Shown: positions 14,001-26,000 of the stretch, in pieces
How the letters are laid out: the number at the start of each line of letters is the position of its first letter
Position numbering within the stretch: position 1 is the first letter of the stretch
Assembly: GCA_038380795.1 (NCBI GenBank)
Contig: CM076260.1
Coordinates: forward strand, 7,518,033 to 7,582,032
DNA from: Pyrocephalus nanus
Taxonomy: Eukaryota > Chordata > Aves > Passeriformes > Tyrannidae
Direction of reading: 5' to 3'
DNA: 64,000 bases
Notes under the pieces: generated by a model
The model's input: the letters and a program-made list of their open reading frames with translations, nothing else
Database searches by the model: none
Told to the model about the DNA's origin: nothing
Translations under genes and position numbers: made by a program

Positions 14001-17000
14001 CACGAGAAAGCCCAGCTCACACTCACGATATGCTGTTGCAGAATCTCTGTCCTTCTGGTCTGTGCTGAGGAACATGGTGAGGGCAGAATATGGTACCTGG
14101 AATAACTAAAGAAAGAACATCACTTAAGAAATGTCTGGTTAAAAATGCTGTATTCCTTTGATATCCAGGAAAATGGTTAAATGTGACCTTGGAATTCATC
14201 TAGAGCATTCACTTAGAGCCCTCAACCAATTATTTAGCAAAAAGACCTCTTTTCTTTCTAGGTTGTAAAGCACATAAAAGGAAAATAGTATCTTTCATAA
14301 TAAAAATAATAAATAATAAAATACCAGTAGGCTTTACCTTAATCTTGTGCTCTTTTAGTTACTTTGGGGAAAAATCCTTCACAGGTAGGCTATAGAACAT
14401 CTATTTTTTTTGCACTAGGAGACTACCATGTTCCTAGCTTGAGCTAACCAACAGGAAGTAAAGCCATGAAGAAGAAATATGTAATTTTCCACTTTATTCA
14501 AGCCAGAAGACTATATAAATCACCAAAATATTTCAACTACTTGTCTAGTCATGTAATTCCAGGAGATAATTGTGAAACCTACTTGGTCTTTAGCGCCATT
14601 TTGCCACACACTCCTTAATTTAAGAATAGATACACCCAATTGCTATGTCTGTGCACTGATAAAAAGGTAAACAGAGTGTTGCTTTATTATTTTTACAGCA
14701 CTGTATCCAGCATGCAGTTGATACTTTGCTGTAAAATCTTGGTGGAAACAAAAGCACTGGCAATATTTACTGTGATGCTGGGTAAATGAGTCCCACTTTC
14801 ACTGCAGGAGAGGCCTTATCTCCAGTAGTACTGAAAATAACTGCTGAACATCAAAGGCTTGACCTTTTCATTGGTTGTGATGTGGGTGGCATTCTGTCCT
14901 CGTAATACTGAACTAAAATAAAAATCACTTCTACAATCCTGGAATGACATATGGGCCTAACTCTCAGACTATTGTGAAGTGGAAGTGGGACATGAACCTG
15001 CTTGAACAATCAAGTTCTCTGTGGTGTTCCCACCACCACAGAGATCTGTAGCCAAACTAGGCCTTGCAATCTGCATCCTAACCTATTGGTTCAAAATTCA
15101 TTTCTGTTCACCTCCACCAGACATGGCAAATGTGTACATTTTCAAAGCTCTGTCACAGAAAACACATTTCTCCTTCAAAAGAGGTAGGAAATTATTTAAA
15201 ACCATAATGGATGTCCTCAGGACCATCTTTCTACTGAAGAAATAAAGGAGCTAGGGAAATATTCAAGCTTAACACAGGAACACAGAATTCCCAGTTCCAG
15301 TCCTAATCTGCTGTGTGATGCTGCTACTCATGAAAGGTACCTTGTTCATCTTGGTATTGGTTACCAGGCAAAATGGAGTGATGGGATGCAACCCCTACAT
15401 GTACAGTATGGAATGTGTCAGAGAAGTTCTTTGGGATCCACTGAAATTGGGGCTTCTGCATAAATATTGCAATTTCTGGGATGTATTAAAAAAATCGTGC
15501 CCAAGCTCTTCCAACCAGGCATAAAAATCATGATGCCTACTATGAGTACTATGACACCTCTGGTACCCTGACTTCTCATTGCCTCCTAGCTTGAGTCAAA
15601 ACACCCAGAACTTGAGCCACAAACCTGCTTAGTCTCCTAATCTGCTCCTGAAAATAGAAGCTATGAGCAGTTAGATGTCTGACTGCAATTAGGAACCCAA
15701 ATGTCTCTGTGGATCTATAAAATTTATATATAGTTGAGTATCTAGGGCACTGCCAATGGAAGTGACTGGAGGTAATTTGTCTGAATTAGCAGGTCATTTG
15801 CCAGCAAAAGCACTGGCAGAAACCGTCTACTAGCAGAGTTTGATAAATGGACATTTGCCTATCCCTTAAACACACTAGAATTTGAAGCAGAATGTGAAGT
15901 CAAGTTAACTAAATATGAATTAATACAGACAGACAACAAGCAAGTTATGGCTGAGAACACCATGAGCTGCAATCTACTTACTGTGGTCAGAGCTTGGAAA
16001 AGGCAGTTGAAAGTCACGTACCATGCAGCTCTTCCTGACACAAAAGGAGGCAGGTACCACAGAAAAAAATAGGACACTACTGTGAAGGGTGTACATGCCA
16101 GCATCCTGCAAAGAAGATTAACACATATCAATAATCTTAACAAAATGATAGCAAAGCACATTAAATTTTCCTGCTAATAATTGATATAATACAAGTTATT
16201 TTATGTGCAATTTTTCTAACTATGATAACTTTTAAGTATTAAAAGTTAGTGCGCATTAAGTACACAGATTAATATAAAAAGTGTACAAGTATTTCCATAA
16301 TAAAATAATAAAAATAAAATAATAAAACCTCCAGTAAACCTGAAAGAAAAGAGCTACACTTAAATTGAATCCCACTCAGAACAGACACAATTTCCTTGCA
16401 CATGCACTGTAACACAACACCCATACTGCCGTGCCTTGCTACATCTCAGATCACACATTTATTAGAAATGAACCCCTGAAGACTAAGTTCTGTCATCATG
16501 TCTTTACATGCTCCAGCAATTTTTATATGATCCTACTTATTACTAAGGTTCCCTCTCCCAATTTTAGTTCCTTCAGTTTTTCTCTCAACTGAGCCTCCTC
16601 ACTGCTACTTCAAGGAAGTGAAAATATGTTGATACATTTAAAAATACTGAAAACAGCATAAAAAGGACAGCCCACTGTGAAAGTTCCTACTTCTGTATCT
16701 ACTTGGATATATGACAATTTGCTCCATTGAGCTCAACAGCAAAGCTCCTAAACACTTCCAGCACAACAGGATCGTCTTCTGGTGAGGAAGGTGGCTTTTA
16801 AAACAAAAAAATTACATTAGTCTAAAACTTATTTCAGGCAAATAACACTTGTCAAACTCCATGACACAGAAGAAGTGGTCAGGTGCTATTATTTCCTAAA
16901 AGTCAGAGCTGCAATCAGGGCTCTCTTGTATTTTTGTAAATCAGGCATTAAACAGTGTATTTGGAGGACCAAGACCCTAACAGAAAATTTCCAAACATGT

Positions 17001-20000
17001 AAAAGAGAAAACAGATTAATCCCTTCACAACAGCACTACTGACATTGGGGGTCAGCTGATTATTTTGCAATCGTGAACTGAAAACCTGGAATACAAAAGA
17101 GTAATGTGGGTAAATAGTTTAGTAAAACAATGGCTTGCCCACACTGCTCTTTGGGAGGGAGCTGAGCATTTACCAGGAAAGTGCCAGGTTCTGGTATTCT
17201 CTGTGCCTCCAGTCCCCAGGCCACAGGTCACCCACAGCAGGTCAGCAATGGAAAACATAAACAAGGGTAAAATCCTAACACATCTCAGGGAAACCACCTT
17301 CCTCTCTCCCTGAGTGAGCTCTTCCAGAGGGTGTCCAGGCAGAGTCACCACACGAAATATGTTCACAGTCCCTTTTTCATGCAACTCCTCAGCAACAACC
17401 CTCTTAGTATTATTCCCCCTTTTTTTTCCTCTTTCCATATTTTCCTTTCCTCTGTAATGTCAGTGAGTTTTCAGAGCCTTGCTGAAGTTGCTGAATATCT
17501 CTTTGTCCTCTATTATCTCTTTGCCAAAATATTTGACCGGTATTTCAAGTCAATGTCTGCTTCTCCCCTTTAAACACATTAAATAAGAGACCAAGAGCGA
17601 TTGATAACTTCGTGCCATATTGAGTACAGTATTAAGAGATAGTTAAATGTTCTCCTTCTTTACTGATGTTCTTGCTTTGTTGGCAAGCTTTTCTGACTGA
17701 CAAAATTCCACTGCTTCACTCTAGATTATTAAAAAGTCAGAATAATTTCAAAATACTACAGTATTTTTAAGTTAGTGGAAGTCCCTTAGGTTTTTTTGTT
17801 TTGTATAAAAATGGTCTGACTTCCAAAGTGTAGGACTAAAATTTTCATGAAAATATCCCCATTGCCAAAAAAACGGACAAAATCCTCCTGCAAAGAAAGC
17901 AGCTGTTTGATGAAAGGCAGGGTTAGATAAGCACTTTTGGTGTAATAAGGGCAAGATGTGCTGTAGTTGGCTTACAGTGCAAAGGGCTGATAAGTTCATG
18001 CTTGTGCTAGAACGAGAGTCATTCTGACATCCATTTAACACTAACAATAAACACATGTATTTGCTGTATTTTCAGAGAACTTGAAAAAAAAAAAAAGGAT
18101 CAGAATACATCTAATAGCATTTGTACAAAAATTTTAGTATTTTCTTCTTTAATAACTTTGTTGCTTGGTTAATTCAGTGGTTATTAAAAACCACACCAGT
18201 TACCTGGCCAGAAACCAAATCCTGAAAAGAGAATCAGCAGAAGGCTTCTCTTTTCCCATGGGGCTCCTGGCAAAAAGTTCAACATTGACCTCAAGGCCCT
18301 CTTCCTACTGGGGCCAAGAGCAGCTGAGCTCAGCCTTTTTCCAACATCTACTTACCTTCTATATTTTGTCAGATATAAGCTGCCCATGGACAAGTTTCTG
18401 TAGCTCTAAAACCACATGACAGTGAGAGAAACACCTGCTAAAAAATTTGGCTTATTTTCTCTGAAATTCCAACTTCCTTGCTCAGGACTTTTGTTGTGAA
18501 TCAAGTTTGGGGGTTACATTAATTCAAAGTTTATTGATTCAAAATATCTTACAATATATCCTTACAATGCATGAGAGAAAGAGTGACGAGAAATGTCCCA
18601 TAGCACAAACTTCTCCTTGACTTCCAAAGTACTAAAAAATTAACAGGTACATTCTCTGTGGCACAGATGAGCCTGAGTTCCTCCAGTATGGACAAATCTT
18701 TCCCGATTTTCTTGCTTCACACCTGTCAATCTCCTATCTATACATGTAAAATTCATTCTTCTAACCTCTCCTTAGAGCACACAAACAGCACATGTAGCAG
18801 TGCACTAACTGGAGAGCACACAAGGGTAAGATGTTCCAGTGAAACATCACACTCTCCCTTTAGAAATGCTGATCAAAACCTCACAGCACCTCATTCATTG
18901 TAAAAGCCATGGGGATTTTTTAATTAACTGTTTTGATTACTGGATGCAAGAAGAGCAGGAGCAGAATGAGTGGTGTAAGGAAGAACCTAACAGAGTGTCA
19001 GGGCAGGCCATGGTGTCACATCTGTCCCACAGTCACACATACACATCCCTTTCCTGAACTGAAAGGCTGAGGGAGTTAAAGCTAATGGAGCTCCTGGAAG
19101 GCTGATGTGAGACATGAAGGCACTCTAGGACACAAGTAGAGATAAGTTCCAACTTTGTGGAGGAGTGAGGCCAAACTAAAGGAATTTAGACAAAGATGAA
19201 AATTCAGCCACAGATTAAAGAGAGTTTTAGATCTGAGGTTCCCATTTTGTTAACAACGCAGTGTCCTGGCTTTATTTGTTTGTTTCTCCAGCAGTAAAAG
19301 TCTCTACCATATTTTCATCTGTGAAAAAGTTAAAGGCAAATAGATGACATGACAACTTTGATTTTATATATGTAGAATGAATACAATCACTATGACTAAT
19401 TCAATGAGGTGGCTGTATGATCACAACACTCAATAATAATATATATATATGTAAATATATGTACACATTTATGCTTACCAAGGCATGAGCCGGCCAATTC
19501 TTGTCCATCTACTTTTGCTGATAAAAAAGCCAGCAACAGGATCAGTAAATGCACCTGAGGCTTTGCCAATGAACAGCACCAGAGAGGCATGGAAAGGAGT
19601 AATCTGAAAGTACAGACAGAACACTGAAAACAAGAGCCATTGTTTCACAATACAATGAGACAGCATAAAGCAACTTTCCAGAAAAAAAAACACCTCAGTG
19701 TTTTAAAGAATAATGATAGTTCACGTACAAAACATGTCTGCTGCTGTCATAGAAATTCCTATTGGTTACCCATAGCAAACAAATGAGGCACTGAGACAGG
19801 CATCATGAATGAATGAATTAGAGGGAGAAAATGCAAGGAAGGGAAAATCCCGAATGTGTTTAGAATGAAGAAAATGAATCAGATAGTCAAATAGCAAAGT
19901 CCTTGTTTTAGTCATACAATCTGACAGAGTCCCTCTGTAATTACCCTCTTGCTTTGCTCCATCTCCTCATATCTTTATCTTGACCTGATCTAGAAAATAG

Positions 20001-23000
20001 TAGAGGGAGCTGTTTACATGCACTCGAGTTTTTTCATCTCCTGATACTAGCAACAAGGCTGCCAACTGGTGGCATGTGGCTGAGGAAGAGGTTGTAGCAC
20101 AGCAGACTTTATCCGCTCAGCACCCAACCGTGACAACTGCATTGCATAAGGCACATCTGTTCAAACCAAAGGTGCCAGCACATCTCCATCAAATCTCACT
20201 TGAAAAAGGTTCGTGGATTACATAAAAATAAAATGCCCAAGTGGGAAAATCCTTTAACAAGGAGTCAACCCAGGAGGACCATATTTTAGTGCCCATATAG
20301 AAATACAGTTTATCCCAGGCAATGTTGTTATTTTTTCACATATGTCTGCACAGAGCTTAGGAATTCCCATCACACAATGATCAAAAAAAGATGGCTTCTC
20401 CTCCAAGTGCTCAGTTCATGCCATTGTAACTACAGTCCTGAATAAAGTCATTAAAAGCTATATAAATATGAATGTTCCTCAGTGCAATTACTGAGAGAGA
20501 CTGATGAAACAGCCTCTTTGGCTTAAACAGCAACAGCAGACAAAACCCCTTCATCTCTGTGCTTCTTCACGCTGTTAGTGCTCCAGTACAGTGGGAAGCC
20601 TGGAAAATGCAGCTGAGCAAGCTGACCCAGCTTGAGCAGGTAACCCTCGATTTTCTGCCCACTATATTGACTCCCAGGCAGTATCACCTGGCTTCCAGCT
20701 GGAGCAGATCCCCTACCCATTGACTTTGATAACAGACTTCCCTCAGAGGCAAAAGAAGGAAGCAGGGATCTCTGAATGTCCTGGATGACCTCTGTAAAAG
20801 GCAGATGCTATCCACTTCTGTAATCACACCTGTTCCATTTTAGCCCAAATCAGGTGAAATTACAGTGGCAGCCAATCTTCCTGTCACCACCAGCTCCAAG
20901 ACAGATACCCCACCTGAGAAAGCTTATAAACAGAGAAGAACTGGGAAGGGCAGTGTCCATCAGGCAGTGACAGTGGCTCTGCAAACATTCTGTTGCTGAA
21001 TGGTAGGACAAGGCTGGGATGGGCTGTGTCCCACAGCAGGTTGCTGATGTTCCCCTCATGCACCTTTGCTGACTTGTGCCCTGTCACAGCTACGATGGCA
21101 AGTAACCCACCAACCCTCAGACAGCCTTGCTGTGGGGGCTGCACCACAACTGCTCAGAAGTTCCTGCTGCTTCTCAAGAATTCTGAGTCACTGAGCTTCT
21201 CAAGGTCAGCCAAAACACGAACTAAACGGCAGTCAGAAAGATAGAGGGGCTGAAATACTGCAGTTTTGAGAGAACACAAAATTGCAAATTAGATGGGTTT
21301 CACATTGGTATTTTGTTCAGATGACTCGAACACACAGAAAGGAAGTGGATATTACATAAGCAGAGGTGGAAAAAAGCTTTGAGCAAAAAGCAAAACCTCT
21401 CTTATGAGTGGAGTGGGTGTATTCACCTTGTCTTCATCACTGGCATGGGCTTATACATCCCTTGGATGCATTTTCTTAGCCCCTAAATCTAAACAGTGTC
21501 TCTCAGCACCAATGCCAGAAACTTCTCAGTGTTATAAAATACAAGATAATTTATGCTAAATTCGCCCATCTCAAAAGCAATAAAGACCAGGATCCTTTTA
21601 TCACAGGTTTTAGTGTTGTATAGTAATTTGCCTCAAGGATCCTGCGTGCTTTGGAGCTACATTTATGTATGTAGTTTATACAGGTAATTTAGTTGGAACA
21701 TGAATTCAAATGGAAAAACTGCAAGCTAAAGAAAATTATTACAAATGAAATTTTCTTAGAAAGTATCTGGATTATGTATGAAAAACTACAGTTAGAAGGT
21801 TTCCCAGTCTCTCAAGGAGCTGAAACAGTTCTGCCCTCTAAGTGGGCAAGAATTAAATCCAGATAGTGACTGTAAAATTACATGCTCTCCCCTGAAAATG
21901 TGTGGAAAAAACCACAGGATTTCAGAGCTGTTTATCAGGCCTTGAAATAAACCCTATCCCTGCAGGATTACTTCAGAGAACAAACTAAACCATCAGGGAA
22001 CAAATAATTGAGCCCCTTAATGAAGGAGTAAGTGTATCATTACAAACATTAAGCAAAATCATTTGGTTTCAGTAGAAGGTTTTTAATAATATAATTATTA
22101 CTGTGTCATTGATTTAGGAAGTGTCCAAAGATGCAAGGATGGGGCCCCAGCTTTCTGGACACTGTACACAAACACATAAAGAAACAGTCCCTTGCTTCAA
22201 GAATTTTCAATTTCTGTGATAAGCAGAGAGTGGGGAAATTGCCATATTTATAAGCACCCTGGGAAAAAACAGCATTAGTGAATTTCTCATTCTGTTCACG
22301 CTTCCTCCTCTCCAATGGCTTGTGTTGCCATCCTTGATGTAAGGGGGAAACAAGTGTAGTCACAGCTGCACCCACCTCCCTCCTGCATCTCCAAGCTCCC
22401 TGTAACACTTCCAGCTCCTCAGATTTCATATCATCCACTTGACATCTTTGACACTGCTGTCCAAAACTGGCCCCTTTTCTAGGTCTTGTGACTTTGATCT
22501 CAACAAGACACCCAAGATGATCTCAGTTGTACGTGCCCATCTTATTGTGTTGCAAATTTTATCAAGCAAGTCACACCTTGGCTTCTAATACCAGACTTTT
22601 ATAGGAAAATCATAAACCCAAACTTTTGGACACCTCCAGTCGTAATAGCCCACATTTTCTACATCTGGAACAGCAAATGGGCAATGACATCTGACACAGA
22701 ACTTCCTGCTCTTTCCAGCAAACAGAAACAGTCAACAGTGCTGAATGTCAGGTAGTTTCAGCTAAAGCTCTTCCCACCATCCCTGCAGTTTGGCCTCAAT
22801 TCCCTAAAATCCTTTTTTCTATCCTAACATTTTATCCATCCCTCTTAGTTACCAGGCAGGCATACAAGACAATCCAAAACAGCAAAAATTGCTTATGGAT
22901 TGATTTTCTTTGTTTCTCTGCTGTCCTGAAATCTAGAAAGCTGGAGCAGCTGAAAGTCAGATGAATGGGATGACTCCTACTACTTTTTTCACCAGGTCTG

Positions 23001-26000
23001 CTTCTGCGCCAGAAAGACACAGACTGCAAGCAAAGAACCTTCAGGAAGGATAACTCAGCTTTCTTTGCAACAAAATTACCTTAGACAAACCAAATAATAT
23101 TTGTGTGAAATTACGCTGACTACTGGATGCAGCTGCAGTGATTTTTAACTGAACCAAATGAACAGAACTTCATAACCCCAACACGGTGCTATTAATGTCT
23201 CAGATGTCTCATATTTTACATTATCTGACTATTGACACTGAGAACTGCTTTTTCTTGTGTCCACAAGCGTAAGAGCTCCACAGCATCTAAAGTTCTAATA
23301 ATGATCCCAACCTAAAAGCAAACAAGGGCCACTTCAAGACAGAGAGGAAAATAGTGGAAAAAAAAAGATATTTGTGGACAAGTTCATGCAGTTTCCAGGA
23401 TGCTGAACAGCAAGAGGCAAGGGTATATATTATAGTCTGGAATATTTATTAGCTAATTCCCCTTTTAACATTTCAGGGACATGGTTGACAACATCAGAGT
23501 TAAGTCTACAGTCTGTAAATGTTTCTTGTGCTACTTACATGGGCTATATCCAGCAGGTAAATCTGCAGGAAGAAAGCAGCAGCACTCCCTGCCACTTGAT
23601 TTGGGGCACCTCCTATTGCATAGCACAGTTTGCTGCAAATCGAGAGCCTGTGTTCCTGTGCAAGAAGAAGCAGAACAAATGATGAGAAAAACAAGGTACA
23701 CAAGTTAAAAGCTACAGAAGTGATAAGGTTAAAGTCTATAGTCAACATCAATTTAATGTATTTGCTTCCCAGCTATTCCACAGCAAATCCATATGCCCTC
23801 AACCCCTATCATCAACAGGCATTTGGGTGCTCATTACTTTGATTTTTAATGGTTTTTTTCTTTAATTCAGCCCATAAAAACAAATGACAGTGCTCCTAAA
23901 AGTGAATTGTGATGACCCTCAGGCTTACCTACCTTCTTTCACAGAGGAAGGAACAAGTCTACAAACAAGCAAGAAGCAGCTGAGAAGTGCACATACTATC
24001 ACACTGTTTTCTGAGCTTGGTTTTGTCATTGAATGTTTAATTAACTTTTTAAGGTTGAAAATGGTTTTACTTTTAAAAAAATTATTTCTTATATTAATCT
24101 TTCAAACCACAATAATCGATATACACTATCATACCTCAGTAATTAAACATTCACTGAAAGTTCGTTCAATGGTCAAATCCAGATCAAATATATCCCAAAC
24201 ATTTGTGCCCCATTCCTTCCTTTGTCACAGAATGCTGGTGTGATGCTGGCAAAATCATTTGACTTTGCATATCTTACTTTTGACTTGACTTTTCTACACC
24301 TGTGAGAGTTGGCATAACACAGAAAGTGATTTTGGGGGCCAAGCCTGCTTTAGAAAGTCACCTTAAGTGAATTTAAAAAATTTAGCAAAATGTGCTCTCG
24401 CTTTTGTGTTTGATGTTTGAAAAGTACAGTAAACATCCAAGAATATTCTCTAACACAATTGCCAGATAAGATAAATGCTAAAAATAAGGTTTCATAGCAG
24501 TAATTAAAAGAGAAAAAATGCACAGATTCTAATAGAAATTCTGATGAAGAACACTGGTTTTTTTCCAATAGTAGAAGTTCCAGAATACTGGAAAGCCTTT
24601 AAAAAAATCTTTAATTTCCTGCCATAAAATTTAAGATAAAGGCAGAAAATGCCTCTTCGTTAATCTTGTATTCCTTTTGGAGGGAAAAAACATATAACGC
24701 AAATTTTGACTTTCAGGCTTTCAGTCTCCCTTTAAAATTTGCCATCAGCAAGAGCCAGGAAACATGAAGAAAAGTAGAAACATTAATCCTGGGTCTGCCT
24801 TCTCTCTGAACTGCCTACACAAACCCCTAATTCTTATATTAAATCAGGCCAAAAATAGAGATATGGGAATTAAATTCACCACAATGATAATATTCTGACA
24901 CATTACCTAATTTCTGAACATCTTTAAATTTACTAGCCCATCACCTTTACTCCTCAACAGTTTTGAGAAGTTTTAGACTTCCAGGCAGAGCCTTTCATCC
25001 TCTAAACATTTTTCTCTGAACTGTTTTATCTGAGTGGGTGTGAACAAAGAAGCCTGAGTATCAGGGCTCTTTCCTTTTTGTGTTTTCACAGAAAAAGACA
25101 GGGTGGGATCCCACTGCTACGCCCAAATAAAGTGGACAGTGCCAGGGCATGAGCTGCAAAATGTTATCACCACAGCAGGCCTCACTTTATCCTGCATTTG
25201 CAATTTTCTTCTTTCCAGGAAAAAAAGAGTGATAAACAGTCACAAGACAGAGTTCATTAGAACAATACACTATTTACTTTGAGGAGAGATTGTAAGCACA
25301 ACAAACAGACTACACACATATTTGCTGTACAAAGTAACTCTCCATTTTCCATACACAAGTCCTATCAAATGTGAGTTTTACTAGACTTGTGGAGCCTCCA
25401 GAATCTTGTTCCTTTGACTCATCATGTTTCCCTCGAGCTTTGCTCCAGGGACTGTGTACTTTAAAACTTTATCTCACTTTTTTTTTTTTTTATTTTTAAT
25501 TATTCCCTTCTGCTAGCCTCACCTCCATCCTCCCAGAAACTAAATTACTTTAAAAGTTTCCTTTCCTTTGATACCTTTCCTTCTGATCTCCAAGCATTGG
25601 CAAGATACTTCCAGTTGAAAACAAGAGACATAAACCACTTCTAATCAAATTCTGTCTCATATTTCACCCTTAAAACAAGTCAAGAAAAACAGTTAGATCC
25701 ATATGCTGTTTTCCCACTTATTTTCCCTAGTAATTGAATCACAGAATGGTTTGGGTTAGAAAAGACCTTAAAGATATCTTATTCTACCCCTCTGCCATGG
25801 AAAGGGACACCTTCTACTAGACCAGGTTGTTCAAAGCCGCATCAAACCTGACCTTGAACACTTCCAGGGATGGGGCAGCAACAACTTCTCTGGGCAGCAG
25901 TTTCAGTGTCTCACCACCCTCAGAGTAAAGAATTTCTTCCTCATGTCCCTCTTTCATGGTTTAAAACTGTTGCACCTTGTCCTTTCAATAGCTAAAGGCA

